In this document: piece by piece, positions 1 to 8,188 of the stretch | Numbering within the stretch: the first letter of the stretch is position 1 | How the letters are laid out: the number at the start of each line of letters is the position of its first letter | NCBI RefSeq assembly: GCF_030815485.1 | Contig: NZ_JAUSWV010000002.1 | Location: forward strand, 4,216,001 to 4,280,000 | Length of the DNA stretch: 64,000 bases | Reading direction: 5' to 3' | Source of the DNA: Streptomyces rishiriensis | GTDB taxonomy: Bacteria; Actinomycetota; Actinomycetes; Streptomycetales; Streptomycetaceae | Notes under the pieces: generated by a model | The model's database searches: none | What the model was told of the DNA's origin: nothing | Seen by the model: only the letters and a program-made list of their open reading frames with translations | Position numbers and translations under genes: made by a program

Positions 1-1
1 G

Positions 2-1327
2 CTGCGTGACCTGGAACCGATCGCCCAGGCCGCCGAGACCGCCGCCCGCCGGGCCGCGCTCTCCGCGCGCTTCCCCGGCGAGCGCCTGGTGATCCCCGCG
101 GGCAACCTGAAGACCCGCTCCAACGACACGGAATACGCCTTCCGCGCCTCCGTCGAGTACGCGTACCTCACCGGCAACCAGACGGAGGACGGCGTCCTCG
201 TGCTGGAGCCCGTCGCCGGCGGCCACCGGGCCACGATCTACCTGCTGCCGCGCTCCGACCGCGAGAACGGCGAGTTCTGGCTGTCCGGCCAGGGCGAGCT
301 GTGGGTCGGCCGCAGGCACTCGCTCACCGAGGCGGAGCAGCTGTACGGCGTCCCGGCCTCCGACGTGCGCGAGCTGGCGGACAAGCTGCGCGAGGCCACC
401 GGCCCGGTGCGGGTCGTGCGCGGCTACGACGCGGGCATCGAGGCGGCCCTGACCGACAAGGTCACCGCCGAGCGCGACGAGGAACTGCGCGTCTTCCTCT
501 CCGAGGCCCGCCTCGTCAAGGACGACTTCGAGATCGGCGAGCTCCAGAAGGCCGTCGACTCGACGGTCCGCGGCTTCGAGGACGTCGTGAAGGTCCTCGA
601 CAGGGCCGAGGCGACGAGCGAGCGCTACATCGAGGGCACGTTCTTCCTCCGCGCCCGCGTGGAGGGCAACGACATCGGCTACGGCACCATCGCCGCCGCC
701 GGTCCGCACGCCTGCACGCTGCACTGGGTGCGCAACGACGGCCCGGTCCGCTCCGGCGATCTGCTGCTGCTCGACGCGGGCGTCGAGACCCACACGTACT
801 ACACCGCCGACGTCACGCGCACGCTGCCGGTCAACGGCCGCTTCACCGAGATCCAGAAGAAGATCTACGACGCCGTGTACGACGCCCAGGAGGCCGGTAT
901 CGGGGCCGTCAGGCCCGGCGGCAAGTACCGCGACTTCCACGACGCCGCGCAGCGCGTGCTGACCGAGCGGCTCGTCGAGTGGGGCCTGGTCGAGGGCCCG
1001 GTCGAGCGCGTCCTGGAGCTGGGTCTCCAGCGCCGCTGGACGCTGCACGGCACCGGACACATGCTCGGCATGGACGTCCACGACTGCGCCGCCGCGCGCG
1101 TGGAGTCGTACGTCGACGGGACGCTGGAGCCCGGCATGGTGCTGACGGTCGAGCCCGGCCTGTACTTCCAGGCCGACGACCTGACGGTGCCCGAGGAGTA
1201 CCGGGGGATCGGCGTCCGGATCGAGGACGACATCCTCGTCACGGAGGACGGCAACCGGAACCTGTCGGACGGCCTGCCGCGCCGCTCCGACGAGGTCGAG
1301 GCCTGGATGGCCTCGCTGAACGGCTGA
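2..1327 (+). CDS. pepP: Xaa-Pro aminopeptidase (aminopeptidase P, M24B), 5' end outside window
   Basis: This is a cytoplasmic di-metal peptidase expected to release N-terminal residues preceding proline. The reading frame is open from base 2, so the true start lies upstream; about 441 residues are visible. The pita-bread fold ligands of family M24 are present in order: LLLLDAGVET and YYTADVTRT supply the two Asp, GTGHMLGMDVHD the His, LTVEPGLY and VRIEDDILV the two Glu. The N-terminal domain with FRASVEYAYLTGNQ is the usual aminopeptidase P N-domain. The assignment is secure; only substrate detail is inferred. Confidence 0.93.
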   Translation: MRDLEPIAQAAETAARRAALSARFPGERLVIPAGNLKTRSNDTEYAFRASVEYAYLTGNQTEDGVLVLEPVAGGHRATIYLLPRSDRENGEFWLSGQGELWVGRRHSLTEAEQLYGVPASDVRELADKLREATGPVRVVRGYDAGIEAALTDKVTAERDEELRVFLSEARLVKDDFEIGELQKAVDSTVRGFEDVVKVLDRAEATSERYIEGTFFLRARVEGNDIGYGTIAAAGPHACTLHWVRNDGPVRSGDLLLLDAGVETHTYYTADVTRTLPVNGRFTEIQKKIYDAVYDAQEAGIGAVRPGGKYRDFHDAAQRVLTERLVEWGLVEGPVERVLELGLQRRWTLHGTGHMLGMDVHDCAAARVESYVDGTLEPGMVLTVEPGLYFQADDLTVPEEYRGIGVRIEDDILVTEDGNRNLSDGLPRRSDEVEAWMASLNG

Positions 1328-1397
1328 CACATCGCTGATCGATGGCCGGGTACTGGTGAGTGCCCGGCCATTCACCTGTCCCGGAGGACTGCCGTAC

Positions 1398-1500
1398 GGG
1401 AGGACATCTGCACGGGGCTTCCGTACGGGGCTTCTACCGGGGCTTTCGTACGGGGACTTCGGTAGGACCGCTGGCCGGCGAGGGGGCTTCCGTCCAGGGG
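1398..1500. repeat. Decayed short direct repeats upstream of the MocR gene
   Basis: The motif CGTACGGGGCTTC and variants (GCACGGGGCTTC, TACCGGGGCTTTC, GTACGGGGACTTC) recur about every 13-16 bases in the leader between the aminopeptidase and the MocR gene. The copies are imperfect and I see no protein-coding role. They may be slippage products. Confidence 0.55.
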
Positions 1501-1524
1501 CGTTTCTGTCTAGGGGGAGACTGC

Positions 1525-2892
1525 GTGAACGACTTCTGGTCCGGTGTCGGTGTCGACCTGCACCTGGATCCGGACGCTGCCGAAGGGCGGCGGGCGGGGC
1601 TGGAGCGGGCTCTGCGGGACGCCGTGCGGGAGGGACGCCTCGCGCCCGGCAGCCGGCTGCCCGCCACCCGGCGGCTCGCGGCCGAGACCGGCATCTCGCG
1701 CAACACGGTGAAGGCCGCCTACGACCAGCTCGTCGCCGAGGGCTATCTGACGGCGCGGCAGGGCTCGGGCACCCGGGTCGCGGCACTGCCGTCCGACGCC
1801 GCCGAACCGCCGGGCGCCGCCGCACGCGCGCGTGAGCCGCGTTTCGACCTGCGGCCTGGGAGCCCGGACGTCGGAGCGTTCCCGGCAGCGGCCTGGCTGC
1901 GCGCGTTGCGCCGGGCCATCGCGACGGCGCCCTCCCTGGCGTACGACTACGGCGACCCGCGCGGTCGCATCGAGCTGCGCACCGCCCTCTCGGGGTACCT
2001 GGGGCGGGCCCGGGGCGTCATCGCGCCGCCCGAGCGGATCGTGATCACCTCCGGATACGTGCAGGGCCTCGCGCTCCTCACGCGCGTGCTGGACGGCGTC
2101 GGGATCGCGATGGAGGACCCGGGGCTGCCCTTCCACCGCGAGGTCGTACGACGCAACGGCGGGACCGTGACGCCGGTGCCGGTGGACGAGCGGGGGGTGC
2201 GCGTCGGGGAACTGGGCGACGCCGGAGCCGTGGTCGTCACACCCGCCCACCAGTATCCGACCGGCGTGACGCTGCACCCGGGGCGACGACGGGCGCTGAC
2301 GGAGTGGGCACGCGCGCGTGACGGGCTGATCGTCGAGGACGACTACGACGGGGAGTTCCGCTACGACCGGCAGCCGGTCGGCGCGCTTCAGGGGATGGCG
2401 CCGGGACAGGTCGTCTATCTGGGCACCGCCTCCAAGACGCTCGGGCCCGCGCTGCGGCTCGGCTGGATGGTGCTGCCGCCGCAGCTGGTGGACGCGGTCG
2501 CCGACGCCAAGCTGCACAGCGACCACCACACCGAGACCATCGGACAGCTCGCGCTGACCGAGCTGATCGTCGGCCACGCCTACGACCGGCACGTACGCGC
2601 GTGCCGGCTGCGCTACCGCCGCCGCAGGGACCTGCTCCTGGAACGGGTGGGCGCGCGGCGGGGGGTGCGTGGGATCGCGGCCGGGCTGCACGCGCTCGTG
2701 GAGGTCGACGACGAGGCGGAGGTGCTGGCCCGCGCGGAGGCGGAGGGGCTCGCGGTGGGCCGTCTCGGCGAGCACTGGCACACTCCCGGCGCGGGACACC
2801 CCCAGGGGTTGGTCGTGGGGTACGGGACCCCCCGGGAGCGGCTGTATCCGGAGGCGCTGGACGCGCTGACGAAGGTCCTGGGCCGTAACTGA
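1525..2892 (+). CDS. MocR/GntR-type PLP-dependent transcriptional regulator
   Basis: A 455-residue protein with an N-terminal winged helix (about residues 20-90, SRNTVKAAYDQLVAEGYL) joined to a fold-type I aminotransferase-like domain. The PLP lysine sits in TASKTLGPALRLGW and the aspartate region reads VEDDYDGEFRY. In this family PLP or its adducts are sensed and transcription of a neighbouring gene is controlled. GTG at 1525 is chosen because GGGGGAGA lies 5-12 bases upstream; an earlier in-frame GTG/ATG near 1360 would add low-complexity sequence. The MFS gene downstream is preceded by paired ATTGG motifs that could be its operator. The ligand is unknown. Confidence 0.85.
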   Translation: MNDFWSGVGVDLHLDPDAAEGRRAGLERALRDAVREGRLAPGSRLPATRRLAAETGISRNTVKAAYDQLVAEGYLTARQGSGTRVAALPSDAAEPPGAAARAREPRFDLRPGSPDVGAFPAAAWLRALRRAIATAPSLAYDYGDPRGRIELRTALSGYLGRARGVIAPPERIVITSGYVQGLALLTRVLDGVGIAMEDPGLPFHREVVRRNGGTVTPVPVDERGVRVGELGDAGAVVVTPAHQYPTGVTLHPGRRRALTEWARARDGLIVEDDYDGEFRYDRQPVGALQGMAPGQVVYLGTASKTLGPALRLGWMVLPPQLVDAVADAKLHSDHHTETIGQLALTELIVGHAYDRHVRACRLRYRRRRDLLLERVGARRGVRGIAAGLHALVEVDDEAEVLARAEAEGLAVGRLGEHWHTPGAGHPQGLVVGYGTPRERLYPEALDALTKVLGRN

Positions 2893-2974
2893 CCGGGATC
2901 GGAACCGGACGGGGACTGACCGGGATCGGAACCGGACGGGGACTGACCGGACGGGGACTGACCGGACGGGGACT
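2891..2974. repeat. Tandem repeat, 27 bp x2 then 15 bp x2
   Basis: Two exact 27-bp units (2891-2917, 2918-2944) beginning GACCGGGATCGGAACC are followed by two exact 15-bp units GACCGGACGGGGACT (2945-2959, 2960-2974), which are the same unit lacking an internal 12 bases. A further decayed copy follows. The array starts on the stop codon of the MocR gene and separates it from the MFS gene. Confidence 0.9.
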
Positions 2975-3026
2975 GCCCGGAAGGGGCCGGAGCGTAAGGG
3001 GCCGGAAAGCGAGCGCGACCGTCCGG

Positions 3027-3061
3027 ATTGGGCCAGTACTGCGGTCCGTGATTGGTGCTGT
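3027..3061 (+). promoter_or_regulatory. Candidate MocR operator: paired ATTGG direct repeats
   Basis: ATTGGGCCAGT at 3027 and ATTGGTGCTGT at 3051 form a direct repeat with 24-bp spacing, just upstream of the putative -10 TAGCGT (3082-3087) of the MFS gene. MocR regulators are known to bind directly repeated half-sites about two helical turns apart, so a link with the adjacent MocR gene is plausible but not shown. Confidence 0.45.
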
Positions 3062-3094
3062 CGAGCGGCCCACTGCGCCTCTAGCGTCATCGGT

Positions 3095-4312
3095 ATGTCG
3101 AAGACTCGCCCCGCGCGGCTGCTCGCGCTCGCCCAGTTGAGCAACTCGGTCGGGGACGGCGCGTACTACACGACGTCGGCCCTGTACTTCACCCGGATGA
3201 TCGGTCTCGCCCCCGCGCGCGTGGGCCTGGGACTCACCCTCGGGTGGGCGGTCGGCTCGCTGGCCGGGGTGCCGCTGGGGCGACTCGCCGACCGGCGCGG
3301 GACACGCGGGACGGCGGTGCTGCTGGCCCTCGCGACGGGGCTCGCGGTGGCGTCCTTCACCCTCGTACGGGGCTTCGTGCCGTTCGTGCTCGTGGCGTGC
3401 GGGTACGCGGCCGCGCAGTCGGGGCTCGCGGCGGCCCGACAGGCCCTGCTGGCCGGGCTGGTGCCCGCCGGGGAACGGACGGGGCTGCTCGCACGGCTCC
3501 AGGCGACGCTGAACGCCGGTCTGGCGGTGGGCGCCGGGCTCGGCGGGCTCGCGCTGCACGCCGGGACGCGGGAGGCGTACCTCGGGGTGTTCGTGGTCGA
3601 CGCGGTGAGCTTCCTGCTGTGCGCGTCGCTGCTCGCCCGGCTGCCCCGGGTGGCTCCCGGGGCCGTCCGGGCGCGCGGGAGCGGCCTGGGTGTGCTGCGG
3701 GACCGGCCGTACGCCCTGGTGGCGCTGCTGAACACCGTGCTGCTGCTGCGGATGCCGCTGCTGAGTCTGGTGCTGCCGCTGTGGATCACCGAGCGGACCG
3801 GGGCGCCCGCCTGGCTGGTCTCCGCGCTCTTCGTGCTCAACACGGCCGTGGTGACGGCGTTCCAGGTGCGGGCGGCGCGTGGCGTGACGGGGCTGGCGAG
3901 CGCCACGCGCGCGGTGCGTCGGGCGGGCTGGGTGATGGGCGCCGCCTGCGCGGTGTTCGCCCTGTCCGCGGGTGCCTCGCCATGGGTGGCGGCGGGCGTG
4001 CTGGTGCTGGGGTCGCTGCTTCAGGTGGTCGCGGAGATGGGTCAGTCCGCGGGCTCCTGGCAGCTCTCCTTCGACCTGGCCCCGGCCGACCGCGTCGGCG
4101 AGTACCAGGGCTTGTTCGGCACCGGCGTCACGGTGGCCCGCACCCTCGGACCGCTGGTCCTGACCTGGCTGCTGGTCGAGTGGGGCACGCCGGGCTGGCT
4201 GCTGCTGGGCGGGGCGATGGTCGCGGCGTCGTACGCGATGGGTCCGGCGGCCCGGCGGGCCGCAGCCGGCCGGACGACCGGGCCGTCGGTCATGTCGGTC
4301 CCGGCGAGCTGA
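3095..4312 (+). CDS. MFS transporter
   Basis: A 405-residue integral membrane protein with about twelve hydrophobic segments and the MFS loop 2-3 signature GVPLGRLADRRGTRG near residue 60. It probably exports or imports a small molecule by proton antiport; the substrate cannot be read from the sequence. The ATG at 3095 lies 7 bases after TAGCGT and has no Shine-Dalgarno sequence, which suggests a leaderless transcript. The MocR gene upstream on the same strand is its likely regulator. Confidence 0.88.
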   Translation: MSKTRPARLLALAQLSNSVGDGAYYTTSALYFTRMIGLAPARVGLGLTLGWAVGSLAGVPLGRLADRRGTRGTAVLLALATGLAVASFTLVRGFVPFVLVACGYAAAQSGLAAARQALLAGLVPAGERTGLLARLQATLNAGLAVGAGLGGLALHAGTREAYLGVFVVDAVSFLLCASLLARLPRVAPGAVRARGSGLGVLRDRPYALVALLNTVLLLRMPLLSLVLPLWITERTGAPAWLVSALFVLNTAVVTAFQVRAARGVTGLASATRAVRRAGWVMGAACAVFALSAGASPWVAAGVLVLGSLLQVVAEMGQSAGSWQLSFDLAPADRVGEYQGLFGTGVTVARTLGPLVLTWLLVEWGTPGWLLLGGAMVAASYAMGPAARRAAAGRTTGPSVMSVPAS

Positions 4313-4578
4313 CGACCCCGCACACTCTTCACGCGCGTGTGCCCGCCCGGCGCCCGCCTGCGCAGCCCTGAGCAAACCCTGCGACGGCCTCCGCCCGCCC
4401 GAGCCCAACCGGCGTCCGCCTACGCAGCCTTGGGCCCGCCCACCCGTCCGCACAGCCCTGAGCGCTCTCTGGAGCAACCCGGAGGCTGCCGCCTTCACCC
4501 ACCCTCGACGCGCCCGATGCCCGATGCCGTCACCCGTCACCCGTCACCCAACCCCGACGCCCGTCGTCGGTGTCCGGC
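4313..4578. repeat. C-rich spacer with degenerate direct repeats
   Basis: The convergent spacer holds imperfect copies of CCGCCTGCGCAGCCCTGAGC (near 4352, 4413 and 4447) and short CACCCGT and CCCGATG runs near 4515-4550. I find no gene and no clear terminator hairpin in it. Confidence 0.4.
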
Positions 4579-5412
4579 TCAGGCCGCCCGGGTGAGTGCG
4601 GTGACCGGTAGGAAGTCCACGAAGAGCGCGCCCGCCAGGAGGCCCGCGCTGCCGCGTGGGCTCCACGCGCGCGCGTGGAGGTCGGTGTCGAGGTCGGACA
4701 GGGCCGCCCGGCCTGCCGGGGTCGCTGTGCCGCCCGCCTCGAGGATCCCGCGGGCGCCGGCCTGTACATGACGCAGTCCCAGGGGGCCCGCGGTGTGCAG
4801 GAGTTCGGTGTCCTGGAGGGTGGACATGATGGTGAGCAGGGCGTCGAGCCGTGCGTCGGCCTCGTCCGCACCGGCCGCGCGGGCCGCTGCGAGCGCGTCC
4901 AGGGCCCGCCGTACGTGCGGGAATCCGGCGCGTGCCTCGCCGCGGGCACCGGCGGCGCCGTACTTCGCCGAGACCGTCGCACCCCGCGAGGGGCGCCGTG
5001 GGGCGGCCCGGTCGGGATGGGCGGCGATCCGCTTGGCGGTCGCGGCGACCTCGACGCCCCGCGCGCGGGTGTCCAGGGCGGCGGCCGCGACCAGCAGGCC
5101 GAGCGTCCACAGCGCACCCCGGTGCCCGCCGCCGGCGAGGCCCACCGAGTGTTCGGTGCACCTCCCGATCGCGCCCAGCTCCGCGCGGAGCCGGGGCGTG
5201 GGTTCGCCGGTGCGGCGGGCGGCCGCGGCCATCGCCGCGAGGCCGGGTGCGAGCGCCTTGGCCGACCAGCGCAACCCGCAGTGGTCCTTGCGGGTGACGC
5301 GGGCGGCCAGGTCGCGTGGGTCGGGCAGGCCCGGCTTGGGAGCCAGGGCCAGTTCCCCGGTCAGCGCGGCCACCGCGGCCTGCGCGAGCGCCTCGTCCTC
5401 ACGACTTGTCAT
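4579..5412 (-). CDS. Triphosphoribosyl-dephospho-CoA synthase-like protein (CitG/MdcB family)
   Basis: A 277-residue protein of the family that makes the precursor of the citrate lyase or malonate decarboxylase prosthetic group from ATP and dephospho-CoA. Family signatures visible are KPGLPDPRD near residue 27, the glycine-rich GGGHRGALWTLGLLVAA, SAKYGAAGARGEARAGFPHV, and a C-terminal DLDTDLHARAWSPRGSAGLLAGALF. No citrate lyase or malonate decarboxylase subunit is nearby, so the partner acyl carrier protein is elsewhere or the role differs. The start is preceded by TAGGGT with a 6-base gap and no Shine-Dalgarno sequence, suggesting a leaderless mRNA. Confidence 0.8.
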   Translation of the reverse strand: MTSREDEALAQAAVAALTGELALAPKPGLPDPRDLAARVTRKDHCGLRWSAKALAPGLAAMAAAARRTGEPTPRLRAELGAIGRCTEHSVGLAGGGHRGALWTLGLLVAAAALDTRARGVEVAATAKRIAAHPDRAAPRRPSRGATVSAKYGAAGARGEARAGFPHVRRALDALAAARAAGADEADARLDALLTIMSTLQDTELLHTAGPLGLRHVQAGARGILEAGGTATPAGRAALSDLDTDLHARAWSPRGSAGLLAGALFVDFLPVTALTRAA

Positions 5413-5421
5413 GTACCGACC

Positions 5422-6360
5422 CTATGAGGAGGCGGAGGCCGACGGGGCGCCGCTCGGCGGGGTGCCCGTCGGGGCGCCGCCGCTCGGGGGCGTCCCGCCG
5501 CCCCCGCCGCCCGCTCCGGTGTTCTCGGCGTCGGGGTCGACGCCCAGGGTGATGGATCCCTTGTAGCCCTTGGAGGGGTCGGCCTTGTGCACAGCCTTCA
5601 GGGTCAGCAGGCCGCTGGCGGTGCCACCGCCGTCGTAGACCATGTCGTTGTCGAGGGTGGTGTAACTGCCGGAGTGCCGGGAGTAGGGCTCCAGGGTGAA
5701 GATCTCCTCGGCGATGTCGTCGGGGAAGAAGAGCTGGCCGGTGTAGTTGACCTTGCCGCCCTCGTAGGTGCCGTCCTCCTTCTGGCCGCCCGTGTGCACC
5801 TTGAGGTGGATGTGGCAGGTGCGCGGGGTGTACCAGCCCGGGAAGATCGTCTCGAACTTGACGACCCCGTTGGCGTTGGCGACCTGGTAACCGCGCAGGT
5901 AGGTGTCGTCGTCGGCGGTGGAGCCGTCCTCGCTCTCCGCCGGGGCCGAACCGCCGGGGTTGGCGGTCGTGTAGCCGGAGTAGTAGCCCCAGGCGTCGCA
6001 GTGCCAGATCTCGACAGCGGCTCCGGAGACGGGCGTACAGCCGTCGGTGGCGTCGACGACGGTGAGACGCAGGGTCAGCGGCACACCGCTCTTGCCCTCG
6101 GTGATGTCCTTGCGCACCAAGGCGCCATCGAGGTAGTAGGGGCCTTCCGTGACGCTCGTCATCAGCGTCATGCAGCTGCTGCTCGTGGAGGTCGAGGTGG
6201 CGGACGCCGACACGCTCGCCTCGGCATCGGCGGCCGTGTCGGCGAACGCCGACTGGTAACCGGCGACGGCGAGCCCGCCGGCCGCGACCGTGCCGCCGGT
6301 CACCGCGAGGGCGCGGCGCCGGGTGAGGGTGGAGTCCTTGTGGTTTCCCGTCATGGACAT
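5422..6360 (-). CDS. Tat-exported intradiol ring-cleavage dioxygenase
   Basis: A secreted non-haem Fe(III) dioxygenase-like protein of about 312 residues. It has a twin-arginine signal (TRRRALAVTGGT), a Ser/Thr/Ala-rich linker, then the catalytic beta-sandwich: TEGPYYLD, the first Tyr ligand region WGYYSGYT, and GWYTPRTCHIHLKV with the second Tyr, the Arg and the two His ligands. The C-terminus is a Gly/Pro/Ser tail. Such enzymes cleave catechols between the hydroxyls, here presumably on extracellular aromatics. ATG 6360 is preferred for the signal peptide; ATG 6390 would give 322 residues. Neither start has a strong Shine-Dalgarno sequence. Confidence 0.88.
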   Translation of the reverse strand: MSMTGNHKDSTLTRRRALAVTGGTVAAGGLAVAGYQSAFADTAADAEASVSASATSTSTSSSCMTLMTSVTEGPYYLDGALVRKDITEGKSGVPLTLRLTVVDATDGCTPVSGAAVEIWHCDAWGYYSGYTTANPGGSAPAESEDGSTADDDTYLRGYQVANANGVVKFETIFPGWYTPRTCHIHLKVHTGGQKEDGTYEGGKVNYTGQLFFPDDIAEEIFTLEPYSRHSGSYTTLDNDMVYDGGGTASGLLTLKAVHKADPSKGYKGSITLGVDPDAENTGAGGGGGGTPPSGGAPTGTPPSGAPSASASS

Positions 6361-6504
6361 GAACGTAGGAAGGTCACCCGTCAGCGACATGGGGGAACGC
6401 TGAGAGCGACCTGTGAGTGCTGAGAAAGCTGAACTCCGGCTCCACGAAAGGCCACTGCCGGCCCTGACCGGCCGGGATCGACGCCCGTCCCGTCCGACGA
6501 ACGG

Positions 6505-6966
6505 TCAGACCGCCATGAGGGGAGCGTCCTTGCGCCACTTGAGGATCTTGTCGAAGCTCACCACCGCGCCGCTGCGCCCCGGCTTGTTGCCGATGTGGAC
6601 GTGATCGGCGAGTTCCTGGATGAGATAGAGACCGCGGCCCTGCTCGGCGTAGGTGTCGTGGTGGACGGAGCGGTCGACGCGGGTGGTGCGCCCGCCGGCG
6701 AAACCCGGCCCCGAGTCCGCGACTTCGATGCGGCACTTCTCGCCGTCCAGATAGGCGGTGACGCGGTACGCCTCCGAACAGCCGCCCCGCGCTGCGCCTC
6801 CGCCGTGCTCGACGGCGTTGGCACAGGCCTCGCTCAGGGCGACGGAGAGGTCGTAACTGACGTCGGGATCGACGCCCGCCGTCTCCATGGTGCCGAGCAG
6901 CAGGCGGCGGGCGAGCGGCACGCTCGCGGCATCGCGCCGCAGATGGAGTGACCACCAGATGCTCAT
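6505..6966 (-). CDS. RsbW-like anti-sigma factor serine kinase / HATPase_c
   Basis: A 153-residue GHKL ATPase. The N-box is SEACANAVEHG, the G1 box DSGPGF and the G2 box GRGLYLIQ. Proteins of this type bind a sigma factor and phosphorylate an anti-anti-sigma partner, but neither partner is adjacent. ATG 6966 is chosen because GGAGG lies 9 to 13 bases upstream; in-frame starts as far as 7116 would add 50 residues without family similarity or a ribosome site. Function is inferred from fold only. Confidence 0.85.
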   Translation of the reverse strand: MSIWWSLHLRRDAASVPLARRLLLGTMETAGVDPDVSYDLSVALSEACANAVEHGGGAARGGCSEAYRVTAYLDGEKCRIEVADSGPGFAGGRTTRVDRSVHHDTYAEQGRGLYLIQELADHVHIGNKPGRSGAVVSFDKILKWRKDAPLMAV

Positions 6967-7137
6967 GCTCCAGCCTCCAGGCCGCGGCTCGACATACCGA
7001 TACGTATTGCCCCTCAAGGCCCTGTGTAAGCGTGAATTCCACGTGATGCCGCCCATATGGGGGATGCCTGCGGCCCTGAAATCGGTGTATGTAGGACTCA
7101 CGGTCATCAGTCGCACCAGTCACAACAGAAGCTGATC

Positions 7138-7154
7138 TTCCGCATCGTACGGAA
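7138..7154. promoter_or_regulatory. Imperfect palindrome upstream of the copper operon
   Basis: TTCCG and CGGAA arms enclose 7 bases, centred 63 bases before the ATG at 7209. It lies between a divergent kinase gene and the first gene of the copper-associated cluster. It could be an operator; I cannot assign it to a regulator. Confidence 0.25.
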
Positions 7155-7208
7155 TCTTGTGGACCTGCCGTATGGACGCGGTGAGGCCAGTGCGATGATG
7201 AGCCCGCC

Positions 7209-8060
7209 ATGTCTGCCCCCCACAGCGCGCGCTCAGGTCGCGATCTACGGCTGCTGCGGACCGCGGTGTTCGCCGCGGTCTGCGTCGTGCTGGCCGCGGC
7301 CGGGCACACTTTGGCCTCGTGCGCCACGGTTCCGCTGTGGACACTGGGAGCGGGTTTCCTGGGCGCCGTCGCGGTCGTGCTGCCGCTCGCCGGACGCGAG
7401 CGGTCGTTGCCGGGCATAGCCGTACTGCTCGCGGTCGGGCAGACCGTGCTGCACACGCTGTTCGGACTCGGCCAGCACGCCGCCTCCGTCTCGGCTTCCG
7501 CCTCCACCACGGCCTCGGCCGTGTCCGACGCCACGCTCGTCGAACGGGCGGCCCGGCTGGTGTGCGGCGCCACGGCGGCCGCGATCAGTCCCGCCCAGGC
7601 CCAGCGGATCCTCGTCGACGCGCGGCTCTACCCGAGCACCGGGGCCGGTACGGACATGAGCGGGATGAGCGGGATGGGGACCGCGCATCATCCCGCGGAC
7701 GCCCTGACCACCGCCGGCACCTCGATGTCCCTGCTGCCGTCCCTGCCCATGCTGCTCGGTCACGTCCTCGCGGCCGTCGCGGCCGGATGGCTGCTGCGAC
7801 GGGGCGACAAGGCCGTGCTGCGGCTGCTCGCCCTGTCGGCCCACGGTGTCGCCGAGGGGGCCCTCGTACGCTCCCTGCGCGGGGCGCTGGCACTGGTGCG
7901 CGCCCTGCTCGCCGGACTGCCCGCCGCACCCGGAGCGGCACCGCGCGTCCCGCGCACCGCCCTGCTCGCGGCGACGCCGGTCCCCCGTACCACCGCACTC
8001 CAGCACTCGGTGATCAGGCGCGGCCCGCCGGCCGTATCCCTTCTCGTCCTCGCTGCCTGA
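7209..8060 (+). CDS. Polytopic membrane protein with Met/His motif, copper-cluster associated
   Basis: A 283-residue protein not matched to a named family. It has four to five hydrophobic segments (about residues 17-38, 46-64, 70-85, 176-196, 205-225) and an extracytoplasmic-looking loop with TDMSGMSGMGTAHH, a Met/His arrangement typical of copper sites. It is the first gene of a colinear cluster whose other members (YcnI, Sco, PCuAC, CopC-CopD, DyP peroxidase) all handle copper or mature a copper enzyme. A copper-related role is therefore inferred from motif and position, not from homology. Its C-terminal third is Pro/Arg/Ala-rich. Confidence 0.75.
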   Translation: MSAPHSARSGRDLRLLRTAVFAAVCVVLAAAGHTLASCATVPLWTLGAGFLGAVAVVLPLAGRERSLPGIAVLLAVGQTVLHTLFGLGQHAASVSASASTTASAVSDATLVERAARLVCGATAAAISPAQAQRILVDARLYPSTGAGTDMSGMSGMGTAHHPADALTTAGTSMSLLPSLPMLLGHVLAAVAAGWLLRRGDKAVLRLLALSAHGVAEGALVRSLRGALALVRALLAGLPAAPGAAPRVPRTALLAATPVPRTTALQHSVIRRGPPAVSLLVLAA

Positions 8061-8188
8061 CACGACACGACCAGCACTCCACCGCATCCGGGGGGAACGG
8101 CCGCCGTCGTGCGGCACGCGCGCGTGCGCATTTCCGTGCCCACGCCTCTCCCACCCGCAGATTCACTCAGAGTGGAGTGCTCGCTGTC

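Noticed and set aside
2237..4540. Open reading frame of 767 codons on the minus strand across the MocR and MFS genes
   Set aside because: It is rich in Arg, Pro and Gly with no domain, and lies antisense to two genes with clear families. Long antisense frames are usual at this GC content.
7030..7048. parS-like TTCCACGTGATG before the kinase gene
   Set aside because: It has four mismatches to the 14-base site and is not palindromic beyond CACGTG.
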